Positions 50,834-60,061 of a stretch of DNA of 64,000 nt are shown piece by piece. Each line of letters begins with the position of its first letter. Positions within the stretch are counted from its first letter, which is position 1. Both the position numbers and the translations under genes were made by a program. The notes under the pieces are model-generated. The model ran no database searches and was not told where the DNA came from. It worked only from the letters and a program-made list of their open reading frames with translations. This stretch comes from an uncultured Lachnospiraceae bacterium (GTDB lineage Bacteria > Bacillota > Clostridia > Lachnospirales > Lachnospiraceae). The stretch lies in the NCBI GenBank assembly GCA_910578645.1, contig CAJTQI010000001.1, positions 186,001 to 250,000 of the forward strand, read 5' to 3'.

Positions 50834-51246
50834 AACAACACCCCCGTCCCCAAGAATAGAAAAGGCGCAAAAGGAATTTCCTGGTCACCGCCCACTTTCT
50901 TAACGGCTATCAAAACCAATACGGTTAATGACTGCGCCATAAGGCCGATGAGCAGCATTACAAAACACTTCCAAATCCCCACAAAAAGCCCAACCATCAT
51001 AAGCATCCATCCATCCCCATACCCTACTTTTTCCCTGCTGACAAAACTCAATGCCCAAAACATTACACCCGGAACCATAGCTAACACCGCCTCCCACCAG
51101 GTTCTTTCACCCATTGCCCCTTGCAAATAAAAGACAACCGCCGTGCATATGCCAAGCCAGACAACCACCACAGGAATTTCCTTCTTCATGCCGTCACACA
51201 CCGCGCAGACGCCAAGAAAAAGAAGCAAAGATATTTCTATCCACAT
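50821..51246 (-). CDS. Type IV prepilin peptidase (A24 family), short form
   Basis: A 141-residue membrane protease with about five helices. The two catalytic aspartates are in the usual positions: GVCAVCDGMKKEIP (first) and KVGYGDGWMLMMVGL (second, GxGD). Start MWIEISLLLF has GGAGG eight bases before the ATG. This is one of two A24 peptidases in the locus; the other is at 58435-58962. Having two suggests separate processing of Flp pilin and TadE-type pseudopilins. Confidence 0.88.
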   Translation of the reverse strand: MWIEISLLLFLGVCAVCDGMKKEIPVVVVWLGICTAVVFYLQGAMGERTWWEAVLAMVPGVMFWALSFVSREKVGYGDGWMLMMVGLFVGIWKCFVMLLIGLMAQSLTVLVLIAVKKVGGDQEIPFAPFLFLGTGVLLCCI

Positions 51247-52184
51247 TTCGAGCACCTCCTCCTTCCGCCGGTCTCAGACAACGCAACCGTATAGACTGTC
51301 CGCTTTAAGCCGGAGCAATTTAGCCGGCTGTGGTAGCTTCCTCCATAGGACGTCACATAGACCTGCCCCTGTCCTCTGTCTCCGTCACAAACCCCACAGG
51401 AATAGTACTTGCCGCCGGACTGATTCCTTTCTTCTGATACCGCCTCTTTTGGTAATGACTCCACCGCTGGATTTAAATAGGTACAATTGCGATCCAAATG
51501 ATATACCGTTCCGGTCTGCGTCACATATACCATGGGGTCTTCTTCCTTCGTATCGCTGACATGCCGTGTCACATCATATCCCGTCCAGGCTTTGCCATAA
51601 TAACGCTGCGACATAGAAAACCCATCGAACCCCATCACGGACGAGAAAGGTTTCACATGGTAAGAAACCTGCAGGTCAATGACATCGCCTTCTCCCATAA
51701 CAGACGAACCGGACATAGACAATCCTTGCGTACCGTCTTTAATACAAGACTGCTCTAAATAATCTCTTCCCACGTATTCCACAATCTGTCCCCGGGCGTA
51801 CACCTGGGACATTACTATGCCCGCCAGGCTGTCCGGCAGCATATTCCCTGCCGTTTGTCCGTAGACATATCCTGCAAACGCCATTTTATTCCCTGTCTGA
51901 TGTAACGCTGCATTGATTCTGCTCTGCGTGCCTATGATATTTACCGCATAGAGTATATTGATTAGCGCAAATAGAAAAAACGGGAGCACAAACGCCGCCT
52001 CCAGTGTCATCGAACCCTTCTGACAGGCAAAAATCCTTTTGCGGAAATTGATAGAAGATACCCTTTTTAGCAGGCTGCAGACGGACGGCGTCGTTTGACC
52101 ACCTTGATTGACTACAAGATATGCCCGGAGAGAATGTGCTGTCGATTTAATAGATTTATGCTGCCTGAACCGTAAAAAGGGCAT
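51237..52184 (-). CDS. TadE-like pseudopilin with two Cys/His C-terminal modules
   Basis: A 315-residue protein. A basic leader precedes the prepilin motif KGSMTLEAAFVLPFFLFALI (about residues 57-76). A roughly 130-residue beta-rich domain follows. The C-terminus holds two related modules, 218-267 and 275-315, each with the pattern VYVTxxGxxYHxxxxC...CxxC: YVTQTGTVYHLDRNC with SCGVC, and YVTSYGGSYHSRLNC with RCSKC. These could bind a metal or form disulfides outside the cell. The start is uncertain because the frame has about 55 residues before the motif; a later start is possible. Confidence 0.8.
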   Translation of the reverse strand: MPFLRFRQHKSIKSTAHSLRAYLVVNQGGQTTPSVCSLLKRVSSINFRKRIFACQKGSMTLEAAFVLPFFLFALINILYAVNIIGTQSRINAALHQTGNKMAFAGYVYGQTAGNMLPDSLAGIVMSQVYARGQIVEYVGRDYLEQSCIKDGTQGLSMSGSSVMGEGDVIDLQVSYHVKPFSSVMGFDGFSMSQRYYGKAWTGYDVTRHVSDTKEEDPMVYVTQTGTVYHLDRNCTYLNPAVESLPKEAVSEERNQSGGKYYSCGVCDGDRGQGQVYVTSYGGSYHSRLNCSGLKRTVYTVALSETGGRRRCSKCG

Positions 52185-52204
52185 CTTTTATCACCTCCCA
52201 TATA

Positions 52205-53647
52205 TCAGTAAAACCCATAGAGCCTGCTCATCTCATATTGATATCCAAACCTGCTTACCACGGACATATCCGCCTGATAGGTATCAAAGCAACCATCCAG
52301 ACAGAATCTTGCGTTGCCTGCCGTACGCCGTATATCCATCTCCATAATATCCATAGCGCGGAATGTCCTCACATCCTGGTTTTCCATAAAAATCATAATA
52401 CGCAGATATTCTTCATAGGTCAGCCCTCTGCCTCCATCGTCTTGCGCTAGGCTTCCACGCACATTTTTGATACTGTTGATACCTGTCTTCCAGTCTGCAG
52501 CCGTCTTATACACGGGTACCTTTCCTCCGGCAAGAAGTGTCTTCACATCCTGTAAGCTTTCTACGTATGCCCACGCAAACAGTATGGTATACTTTACGGG
52601 TTCCGCAAGCTCCGGACACAGGCAAACAGCCGTAAGTGCAAGGGCCATCGCCTCCGCCTCCGCAATCTTGGCGCTGTCTGTCAGAATATAGATAACGTTT
52701 GCCGCCTCCCGCCATCTTAACAACTTCTTGGCCACCTGCTCCAGATTCTGCCAGTCCGTATCCTTTCCCGCCAATATGTACTCTATCTGGTACTTAAACA
52801 ATGATTTGTCTAACTCCTCTCCATAATGCCCGCACTTCTCAAACAAATATGCCTGGAATACAAGCTCATCAGGTTCCCCCGTCAGGGACGCCGCTTCTTT
52901 GCACAATCCCGTTCCCTGCCGCCTTGTCCGCCGGGATATATAATTATCTAAGGATACTTTCACAGCGGATACCTGGGAGGGATTTTCCAATACCAGATTG
53001 AGCACTCCGCTGCTTCTTGTAGCGTTTGCAATGTCTGCCGGGTTATTTAAAGGAATCTCTTCATAGACACCTTCCTCCACTTCTTTTGTCGGCAATCCAA
53101 TCTCGTCGATACGCGCCTCATAACTTTGCCTTTCCCCCGCCACATCCTTTGTCTCCAACCCATAGCCCTGTATCTGTGAAACTCCCAGGTTCAGTTTCTC
53201 TAAAACAGCGCCCAGAGGATAATCCGACATGTAGTCTGTAACCTGTCTCTTAAGTACTGCCCCTTGGCCGTCAGACGCAATGGAATATTGTCCAATCTGC
53301 ACCGTCCCGGCGTCCATTGCTAAAAAATCCCTGCTGCCTCCAAGGCTTATGCCGGTCTTACCTCCATCCGGCCTTAAATTTCTACGGATATAATTTTTAA
53401 GATGCGCTTCCGTATTTCCAATATCTGCATGACTGCTCCCGTAGGAAGTATCTACAAAAAGGAGGTCATACTGCTCCAACATTTCCCTGTGGTATTCCGC
53501 CAAAACGGAATTCATACCGATGTCAGAGACGCACTCAAACTTCATGCGTATAGCACTGATTCGTGCCCCTTCTATTACAACGAATACAAGGGACAGAATC
53601 AATGTGAGCGAAAGCGTCAGGAATACGGTTATGTATCCCTTTCTCAT
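52205..53647 (-). CDS. DUF5702 TadG-like pilus protein
   Basis: A 480-residue protein with an N-terminal prepilin-like helix (MRKGYITVFLTLSLTLILSL) followed by VFVVIEGARISAIRMKFECV, the DUF5702 opening, and a large extracytoplasmic region. It ends with RTAGNARFCLDGCFDTYQAD and a segment similar to pseudopilin C-termini. TadG-like proteins anchor the Flp pilus in the envelope. Its start overlaps the Flp pilin stop by four bases (ATGA), and 20 bases separate it from the TadE-like gene. Confidence 0.85.
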   Translation of the reverse strand: MRKGYITVFLTLSLTLILSLVFVVIEGARISAIRMKFECVSDIGMNSVLAEYHREMLEQYDLLFVDTSYGSSHADIGNTEAHLKNYIRRNLRPDGGKTGISLGGSRDFLAMDAGTVQIGQYSIASDGQGAVLKRQVTDYMSDYPLGAVLEKLNLGVSQIQGYGLETKDVAGERQSYEARIDEIGLPTKEVEEGVYEEIPLNNPADIANATRSSGVLNLVLENPSQVSAVKVSLDNYISRRTRRQGTGLCKEAASLTGEPDELVFQAYLFEKCGHYGEELDKSLFKYQIEYILAGKDTDWQNLEQVAKKLLRWREAANVIYILTDSAKIAEAEAMALALTAVCLCPELAEPVKYTILFAWAYVESLQDVKTLLAGGKVPVYKTAADWKTGINSIKNVRGSLAQDDGGRGLTYEEYLRIMIFMENQDVRTFRAMDIMEMDIRRTAGNARFCLDGCFDTYQADMSVVSRFGYQYEMSRLYGFY

Positions 53648-53859
53648 GACATTACCGTGTTGCTGTCTTTTGTAATCTTCTCAAATACCGTCTCCACCAG
53701 GGCACGGAGCTGGTTCTTGAAAATAATCACTAAACCAATCAGTACGACAATAATTAAAATAATTTCCACGGTACCCATTCCTTCCTCTTCCCGCAGGAAT
53801 GCACCAAAATCTTTCAATCTATTTTCTTTTTGTCCGGTTTCTTTTTTGTTTTTTCTCAT
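53644..53859 (-). CDS. Flp1 family type IVb pilin
   Basis: A 71-residue pilin. The leader MRKNKKETGQKENRLKDFG is followed by EEEGMGTVEIILIIVVLIGL: the prepilin site Gly/Met-Gly-Thr-Val-Glu, with Glu at +5, and the hydrophobic N-helix of Flp pilins. A short charged C-terminus (RALVETVFEKITKDS) follows. Start at MRKNKK with GGAGG five bases upstream was preferred over ATGs a few codons earlier. It is the structural subunit of the pilus. It is 111 bases after the TadC-like gene. Confidence 0.92.
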   Translation of the reverse strand: MRKNKKETGQKENRLKDFGAFLREEEGMGTVEIILIIVVLIGLVIIFKNQLRALVETVFEKITKDSNTVMS

Positions 53860-53997
53860 TTTTTCCTCCATTCGATAAAATTTCATTATTTACTCCATTT
53901 CCGCGTTGCTTTTTGCGCATATCGAGTTTATGGCAAGCAATGTGCAGACACAAATCCTGAGATTGAAAATTTTAATTTTCCATCATATAACCTAGCG

Positions 53998-55461
53998 TCA
54001 CATCATAAAAGAAAAGTATGCCGGTATCATGATAATCACCATGACGATGCAAAGCATCATCATCATAGGCAGAAGTAGTTTCGTGCCCGCCTCCTCTCCC
54101 AACTTCCTAGCCACGTTTTTTCTCTCTGCAAAGGCGCTATCCGCCTCCTGGCGCAACACATACAATAAATCATTGCTTCCCTTCCTGATATTCTGTGACA
54201 ACAGCGTACTAAACTTCATATAAGTCTGCACCTGACAACGTTTACCGAAATGGTCATAGGCTTCCCTTTCCGGTCTGCCGCTTTGCAGTTCATAACAGGT
54301 AATCAAAATTTCCTCATAGACATACCGCCTCCTTTCCTTCTGCTGCCTCTTATAATCCTCTCCCATCTTGACGAAGGCATTGCGGATTGTCATACCTGCG
54401 CCCATGTAGAGTGACAGTTTATTGACCACCTCAGGATAATCCAGCAATAACTCTTTCTTGCGACGTTCCAACTGCCTGTCCAATTCCTTTCCCCGTCCCC
54501 AATATAAGAGAGCTGCTGCAATAAGAACCAGCCATAACAGATATACACTGCTATCCTCTATGATTTCTCTCCACACAAGCGGTTTCTCCTCCAACTTGTC
54601 CGGGAAAACCATTCTTTCCGTACTCCCTGTGCTCTCTTCCTGCACATGAAGTCCTTCCTCAATCCGCCTTCGCAACATTTCCTGACGGGTGTAAACCACG
54701 GGATTGACCTGTACATACAGGACATGCTCCCAATTCCACTGTCGGTATTGAAAATACGCAGTTAATGTGACAACTATCCCTTCCGTCAAATCTGTATTGT
54801 CCACTGTGCCGTCTGCGTTCACAATGCCATAACTACTGCTCTCCCAGGATATATCAAAGGGGTATCCTTCCAAATGAGTTACAAGTTCCAGGTTCTCACG
54901 CACATCTTCCAGGCTGTCATTGTGTCCACGTATGGCCTCCGGTAAAATCTCCACTGCCTCTTGATACAGCTCCTGCGCCTCCTTCTGCGTATATTTGCGC
55001 TCCTCCACCACATACTGAAAAATTTCTTCCTCTTCCCCTTCCATCTGTGCCGCCAGCATGACAGGTATGTCTCCTTCTCCGTACGGTTTTCTCCATATGT
55101 AACGCCCCTCTACCAACAGCGCACCGCTATGTACACTTATCCATGCCGCCACACAGACCACGGTTCCTGCAAATACCACTGTAAGTACCACGCTATATTG
55201 TGTCAGGTAATAGGCTCTGACCTGCCCCGGTATTCCTTCCGCAGGCTGTAGCGTCTTTAACTTTTCTCCAAGCTGCCTCCTGTAAAGCTCTCTCTTCCAA
55301 TTGTGCTTTCTCCCCGTCTTACCCCGGCACAACGCCTGTTGTTTTTGCAGAATATAAGACGCCATCTTGCAAAACGGACCCTTACACGCCTCCTTCCATG
55401 ACAGGAAAAAAAGGAATACATAGATACCCAATATTGCCATGTATATATAAATCATGGTCAC
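53998..55461 (-). CDS. Type II secretion F-like membrane protein (TadC position)
   Basis: A 487-residue protein. The C-terminal 190 residues are a normal T2SSF domain: LLDYPEVVNKLSLYMGAGMT, IRNAFVKMGEDYKRQQ, YELQSGRPEREAYDHFGKRC and a final helix LLLPMMMMLCIVMVIIMIPA. Unusually, about 300 residues come before it: a first helix, a second helix near residue 95 and an extracytoplasmic stretch (120-310) of unknown fold. GTG start at 55461 has GGAGG five bases before. It lies 17 bases after the TadB-like gene. Confidence 0.88.
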   Translation of the reverse strand: MTMIYIYMAILGIYVFLFFLSWKEACKGPFCKMASYILQKQQALCRGKTGRKHNWKRELYRRQLGEKLKTLQPAEGIPGQVRAYYLTQYSVVLTVVFAGTVVCVAAWISVHSGALLVEGRYIWRKPYGEGDIPVMLAAQMEGEEEEIFQYVVEERKYTQKEAQELYQEAVEILPEAIRGHNDSLEDVRENLELVTHLEGYPFDISWESSSYGIVNADGTVDNTDLTEGIVVTLTAYFQYRQWNWEHVLYVQVNPVVYTRQEMLRRRIEEGLHVQEESTGSTERMVFPDKLEEKPLVWREIIEDSSVYLLWLVLIAAALLYWGRGKELDRQLERRKKELLLDYPEVVNKLSLYMGAGMTIRNAFVKMGEDYKRQQKERRRYVYEEILITCYELQSGRPEREAYDHFGKRCQVQTYMKFSTLLSQNIRKGSNDLLYVLRQEADSAFAERKNVARKLGEEAGTKLLLPMMMMLCIVMVIIMIPAYFSFMM

Positions 55462-55478
55462 TGTCGCCTCCTTCCTCT

Positions 55479-56240
55479 CTACACCTCAATATCTACAATT
55501 CTTCTGGACAGCATATATGCCGCAAGATAGAACCCCAGACAGACCGTCATAACCGTTACACCGATTACATTATGGTACAATACGTCAAAAAATCCTTTGG
55601 AAGTACTTCCTATGTAGAAGATAATCAGGAACGGCACCAAGTTCATAATCTTCTGTTCCATCTTCTTAGAACTAATCATCAACTGGATTTCCTTGTCCGT
55701 CTCCGTTTTTTGTTCAACCACTGCCGCGGTCTTTGACAAAATTTCTGTCATATTGCCGCCGCTTCTCTTTGCAATCAGGAATACGTCCGCAAACTGTATA
55801 ATATCCGGCAGACTACTTCTCATACCCAGATTGTATAATAATTTTTCTAAGACAACGTTGTTGTCCAATCCTGCAATCAGATACTTTATTTCCATACAAA
55901 TCATCCCTTTTGCACCGTAAAGCATCTCCATATCCCGGTATGACTCCCGAAAAGCATTTTCAATGGAATATCCTGCTTTCTGGTTCGCCGCCACGGCCAG
56001 AATCAGGTCTTTAAACTGTATACTCAGCTCCTGTCTTTGTTTCCTGGCAAGCTCTCTCTTCTTTTCTTTTAGGAAAAAGAAGAGCACCGGTGCAAGAAGC
56101 AGCAGGCAGGCCACCCATGAATGGTAGAAAAAATAGCCCGCCGCCGCTGCAACAAGTACGCCTTCTGACACATACAGCACGTATTCTTTTGCCTGAAACC
56201 GGTACTTACTGTAATCCGGCAGCCTGTAACTTTTCCACAT
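55479..56240 (-). CDS. TadB-like type II secretion F protein
   Basis: A 253-residue inner-membrane protein with N-terminal helices near 25-60 and a C-terminal pair, and the T2SSF core ILAVAANQKAGYSIENAFRE, followed by SLPDIIQFADVFLIAKRSGG and MTEILSKTAAVVEQKTETDK. With the TadC-like protein it forms the membrane platform on which TadA acts. Its start overlaps the tadA end by 35 bases, which couples their translation. Confidence 0.92.
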   Translation of the reverse strand: MWKSYRLPDYSKYRFQAKEYVLYVSEGVLVAAAAGYFFYHSWVACLLLLAPVLFFFLKEKKRELARKQRQELSIQFKDLILAVAANQKAGYSIENAFRESYRDMEMLYGAKGMICMEIKYLIAGLDNNVVLEKLLYNLGMRSSLPDIIQFADVFLIAKRSGGNMTEILSKTAAVVEQKTETDKEIQLMISSKKMEQKIMNLVPFLIIFYIGSTSKGFFDVLYHNVIGVTVMTVCLGFYLAAYMLSRRIVDIEV

Positions 56241-57426
56241 GTGTTAATTCTCCTTCCCTCCGCAGTGTCCCGACTATCCTGCCTGCTCCATTCTCCCCTG
56301 TCTCTACGAAACAGTACAGCGTCTTTAATATAATCCCACCATCCCCATAGCCTAACACTTCTGCAATCTCCAATACCTTCCTTGTCTTATCCCGCAGGCG
56401 TCCAAGATGAATAATTATGTCAATACCCGATGCAATCTGCTGTTTGATTGCCGCAAGAGGAATTTCCATTCCCATAAGAATCATATTTTCCAGACGGCTT
56501 AACATATCCTTAGAACTGTTGGCGTGTCCGGTGGACATAGAGCCGTCATGGCCGGTATTTAAACACTGCATCATATCGAAGGCTTCCCCGCCGCGGACTT
56601 CTCCCACGATAATCCTGTCCGGCCTCATACGAAGCGAAGTCTTAATCAAATCCCTAATGGTAATCTCCTTGCAGCCCTCCACATTGGCATTGCGCGTCTC
56701 TAATCGAACCAGATTGGGAATGCCCAGAATCTGTAACTCCGCACTGTCCTCTATGGTAATAACCCTCTCCTCCGACGGTATATAATAGGACAGTGCATTC
56801 AGGAAAGTGGTCTTCCCGGAGCCCGTTCCGCCGCTTATAAAAATATTATATTTTGCGCGTACCAGCATACATAACCAATCGCATACTTCCTGAGTAACAG
56901 AACCATAGGAAATCAAATTCTCCATCATAATCGGCTTGTCCGGAAACCGCCTGATTGTCACAATGGGACCGTTTAATGCCACTGGACTCAGTACAACATT
57001 TACCCTGGCGCCATTTTCCAGCCTAGCGTCCACAATGGGTGATGCTTCATTGACCACCCTGTTGCACTGCGCCACAATCTGCTGTATGACGTTCTGCAAT
57101 TTCTCCTGATTCTCGAACTCTAGACTGCTGCGAAACAAACGGCCATCCCGTTCTACAAAAATACAATCTGCACCATTAATCATGATTTCTGTGATATGCG
57201 GGTCGTCCACCAAATCCTGTAATATATCCAGTTTACGGACTGCGTGAAAAAGCTCCCTGCGAAGTTTTTCCCGCTCCGTCAATGTCAAAGGTATCTCCTT
57301 ACTTTCCTGAACAAGTATCTTGTCTATCAGTTCTTGTATCTCCTCATCCGAACTTTCCATAGAATAATCAATACTCTCCGAAAGCTTTTCTTTCAGTTTC
57401 TTCTTGCGTTCTTGCCTATTTTCCAT
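56206..57426 (-). CDS. tadA: Pilus assembly ATPase TadA/CpaF
   Basis: A 406-residue secretion ATPase of the GspE/VirB11 superfamily. Visible motifs: DPHITEIMINGADCIFVERD, the arginine-containing GPIVTIRRFPDKPIMM, Walker A FISGGTGSGKTTFLNAL, Asp box ITIEDSAELQI, Walker B RIIVGEVRGGEAFDM and the His box GHDGSMSTGHANSS. It powers Flp pilus assembly from the cytoplasmic face. The order TadZ-TadA-TadB-TadC is the usual core. The start overlaps tadZ by 11 bases. Confidence 0.95.
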   Translation of the reverse strand: MENRQERKKKLKEKLSESIDYSMESSDEEIQELIDKILVQESKEIPLTLTEREKLRRELFHAVRKLDILQDLVDDPHITEIMINGADCIFVERDGRLFRSSLEFENQEKLQNVIQQIVAQCNRVVNEASPIVDARLENGARVNVVLSPVALNGPIVTIRRFPDKPIMMENLISYGSVTQEVCDWLCMLVRAKYNIFISGGTGSGKTTFLNALSYYIPSEERVITIEDSAELQILGIPNLVRLETRNANVEGCKEITIRDLIKTSLRMRPDRIIVGEVRGGEAFDMMQCLNTGHDGSMSTGHANSSKDMLSRLENMILMGMEIPLAAIKQQIASGIDIIIHLGRLRDKTRKVLEIAEVLGYGDGGIILKTLYCFVETGENGAGRIVGTLRREGELTHVEKLQAAGLQ

Positions 57427-58438
57427 ATAAATCCTCTTTGATAATCGCTTTCACATAACTTGCAAGCTCCCCGTGGGTCATCAGCTCCAGATTGGCGGGT
57501 AATTCTTTGAACACCGGAAACCTGCATTTTACGGTTTTATCAGCGATTTCTTCTAGTTCGTTAAATTTTAAAATCTGTTCATACTGGCTAATCTTGGCTG
57601 TGGCGAAACTATCTTCTTTCGTGATGGTATAAATCTTATAGCATTGGCGTAATAAATCAAAAAGTCCTTCCATGCCGTCATCAAGGTCTAAAATGATGTA
57701 TTCATACTGTCCGATTCCGGCAATCTTTTTGCACAGTTCCAACCACTGTCTGCCTGTCACTTCCCGCCAACCAAGGTCAGACTGAATCGGAGGTATATAA
57801 TCCAGTCCGTTGATATTCTGTACCATGGACGGCAGCCGCAAGTACAGTCTGTCCTGGTCGCACCGGAAATAATACATAAGGTCCATCATATCCATGGGAA
57901 ACTCCCGTCTAAGCATCTGGCCAAAACCCGAATAACACTCAAAGTTAAAATATAATATCCTGTATTTCTTCGCCAGAATCTGCCCCATGGTAAGTGCAAA
58001 AGAAGTCTGCAGACAACGCTTAATGGGAGAATAAATCCCAATCAACTTCACCTTACTCTCCTCATGCGTCTTATTGTCCCAATCCGGTAGTCCGGTAACC
58101 GTCTCAGACAACGCCTCCACAATCTTCCCCGGACTTTGGAATTTACTGACATAACCCAAACCTGCCTCCACACCGGTTTCCACAGACACATCACTCTCTT
58201 GCAGCACGAATATCTGCGCCGCCTGCTGTCTGACGTATTCCTCCTGTAACATTTTGAAAGCGCTTTCTGCAATGAGAAGTATCGCAATTTCCTCCTGTCT
58301 TGCAAATTTCTCTAGTTCCTCCACCCGTGTAAATAAATGGTATGTATAGGGCAGCTTCACTTTTTCCAGCATGTACTCCATCAGCCTAAGCGCATACGCC
58401 TCCTCCATATCACAAATTGCAAAAATTTTCTGTCTCAA
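57416..58438 (-). CDS. tadZ: TadZ/CpaE-like pilus localisation ATPase, degenerate P-loop
   Basis: A 340-residue protein with a receiver-like N-terminal domain (about 1-125; FARQEEIAILLIAESAFKML) and a ParA/MinD-like C-terminal domain. The deviant Walker A expected near VKLIGIYSPIKRCLQTSFAL reads SPIKRCLQT instead of KGGxGKT: the signature lysine of MinD is not in place. Walker B-like YEYIILDLDDGMEG is present. TadZ positions the pilus machine at the pole; poor ATP binding in some homologues is known. It overlaps the peptidase gene by four bases. Confidence 0.82.
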   Translation of the reverse strand: MRQKIFAICDMEEAYALRLMEYMLEKVKLPYTYHLFTRVEELEKFARQEEIAILLIAESAFKMLQEEYVRQQAAQIFVLQESDVSVETGVEAGLGYVSKFQSPGKIVEALSETVTGLPDWDNKTHEESKVKLIGIYSPIKRCLQTSFALTMGQILAKKYRILYFNFECYSGFGQMLRREFPMDMMDLMYYFRCDQDRLYLRLPSMVQNINGLDYIPPIQSDLGWREVTGRQWLELCKKIAGIGQYEYIILDLDDGMEGLFDLLRQCYKIYTITKEDSFATAKISQYEQILKFNELEEIADKTVKCRFPVFKELPANLELMTHGELASYVKAIIKEDLYGK

Positions 58439-58962
58439 ATCACTCCTCCTATCTGCAGCGCCACACTAAGTAAAACAGGAATCGTAAAATGTATTTTATT
58501 CCTGTGGTACTGCCTTACATCCTCCGCCCTGTACGTTCCATACAACTTCCACTGTCCGGTTCTTGCCACCTCCCGCATGTAAGACAGAAAGTATTCCATC
58601 CTTTCTGCACCATTATGTTCCGCAATTATTTTCAATAAAGAAAACAATGCCCCGACTGCAAACGACATTGCCAGTACTGCCATAAATCTCTGTACATTTA
58701 AAAAACTTCCAATCATTATGAGTATTTTCACATCTCCGGCACCGAATGTACCGATTTTAAACAAGGGATACATAAGCAGAAACGCAAGAGTCATAGAAAA
58801 GGCAGACTGCCACACATTCCGGTATACCCACAGGCTGCAAAATGAGCCCGTAAGAATACCTAGTACGATTAATTGATTCGGAACGCGGTCTGTCCTGATA
58901 TCTGCTAACGCTGCCAGAAACAGCAGTAGAAGAAGCAGAAATTGAAAATAACTCAGTCCAAT
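58435..58962 (-). CDS. Prepilin peptidase (TadV/CpaA, A24), probable ATT start
   Basis: A 175-residue membrane protease. The second catalytic Asp is plain in KIGTFGAGDVKILIMIGS. The first, in AALADIRTDRVPNQLI, lies upstream of the first canonical start (GTG at 58815), so starting there would remove an essential residue. In the same frame, an ATT at 58960-58962 sits seven bases after GGAGG; a CTG two codons later is the only other candidate. The frame closes at a TAG about 19 codons further up with no ATG, GTG or TTG between. The gene leads the Tad operon, ending with a four-base overlap into tadZ. Confidence 0.8.
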   Translation of the reverse strand: MGLSYFQFLLLLLLFLAALADIRTDRVPNQLIVLGILTGSFCSLWVYRNVWQSAFSMTLAFLLMYPLFKIGTFGAGDVKILIMIGSFLNVQRFMAVLAMSFAVGALFSLLKIIAEHNGAERMEYFLSYMREVARTGQWKLYGTYRAEDVRQYHRNKIHFTIPVLLSVALQIGGVI

Positions 58963-59228
58963 AAAATCACCTCCACCGTAATAGAAAAATAAAGTTCTTA
59001 TTCGTTGCCTCTTTGCCTAAAACAAACTTTTTTACAATTTAAAAATAAATCTGACTCAATGAAATACATAGGATGAAGCTCCCGATGCCACTTGGGCAAT
59101 AGAGTGAAACGATACGCAGAAACAAACGTCATTTCACATAGAATCCGTTGAGTTGTAAGTCAAATTATATACACATTAATCTACTTTGTCCATATCTATT
59201 TTGCAGAAAAAACAATTTTGTGAAAAAA

Positions 59229-59501
59229 CTACAATATTTTGAAAAAATGAATCCCATAAAGTACCGCAATCCCCGGAAATCCAAGGAATCCGGATGTCAA
59301 AATGGTGAGCGGATTAATACCGACAGCAACCGAAATCTGTTGTGAGGCCAGTAAAAAGTTCAAGCAATAGATTCCCACCGTCCCCATGACCGCGCGCAGG
59401 ATAAAGTTAACCAGCCACTCCACTTTCCGTCCCATTGCACCTATAATTAATACAATTACGCATACACCTAAAATTGCCAACATTCCTCCGGCATTTTCCA
59501 T
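59229..59501 (-). CDS. bofA: BofA family pro-sigma-K processing regulator
   Basis: A 90-residue membrane protein with two or three helices (GMLAILGVCVIVLIIGAMG, WLVNFILRAVMGTVGIYCLN) and the BofA C-terminal signature VGINPLTILTSGFLGFPGIA. In Bacillus BofA holds the SpoIVFB protease inactive until sigma-K is needed. SD AAGGAG before the ATG. It is divergent from the yaaL-like gene (246-base gap). BofA and YaaL are neighbours in many Firmicutes, so the pairing supports both calls. It does not by itself prove sporulation. Confidence 0.92.
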   Translation of the reverse strand: MENAGGMLAILGVCVIVLIIGAMGRKVEWLVNFILRAVMGTVGIYCLNFLLASQQISVAVGINPLTILTSGFLGFPGIAVLYGIHFFKIL

Positions 59502-59747
59502 TTGCGTTTCTCCTTCTTTTCAATCATGTGTTCTTGCAACTTGATACAAGATATGTGCCACACATTTCAAATATTACATGAATATTTATCCATATTTTAC
59601 CTATACTTAAATAAGAAAAAATATTTAGTCTGCCCAAATGTATTTCCATAACTTACCAGTTCATCCAATTTTGACCAACACTTTTCAGGACAGGCTAAAA
59701 ATTTACCCGAAAACTGTCAGCATTTTGCAGAAAGGTATGGTAGCTAT

Positions 59748-60038
59748 ATGAAAGTTTTTTTTCATCAAAGTTCCAATGGAGCGGCGGAAACGGATGTTAT
59801 TGTGGACTGCCAGAAGTTAACGATACGTGAAGAATTGGCGCAGACAAAATATGCATTGGAGATTGCGTATTCAAATTTCGACAATGTAACTGACCCAGAC
59901 CTGATTGACTGTTACATCTTTGAAGTAAATGCTGTCTTGAAACGCTACAAATATTTATTGGAGCAGGCGGCGAAAATGAATCTGCTGCCCGAAGGAACAC
60001 ACCATGAGGCTTACCGCACTCTGACATTATTTTCATAA
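59748..60038 (+). CDS. YaaL family protein (DUF2508)
   Basis: A 96-residue soluble protein. The DUF2508 signature is visible as FDNVTDPDLIDCYIFEVNAV followed by KRYKYLLEQAAKMNLL, similar to B. subtilis YaaL, encoded beside recR and bofA. Helical overall; function unknown. It is divergent from bofA and convergent with fliS. The perfect 33-bp inverted repeat at 60062 starts 24 bases after its stop and may end its transcript. Confidence 0.85.
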   Translation: MKVFFHQSSNGAAETDVIVDCQKLTIREELAQTKYALEIAYSNFDNVTDPDLIDCYIFEVNAVLKRYKYLLEQAAKMNLLPEGTHHEAYRTLTLFS

Positions 60039-60061
60039 TATGGCATCCCGCAAAATGACAA

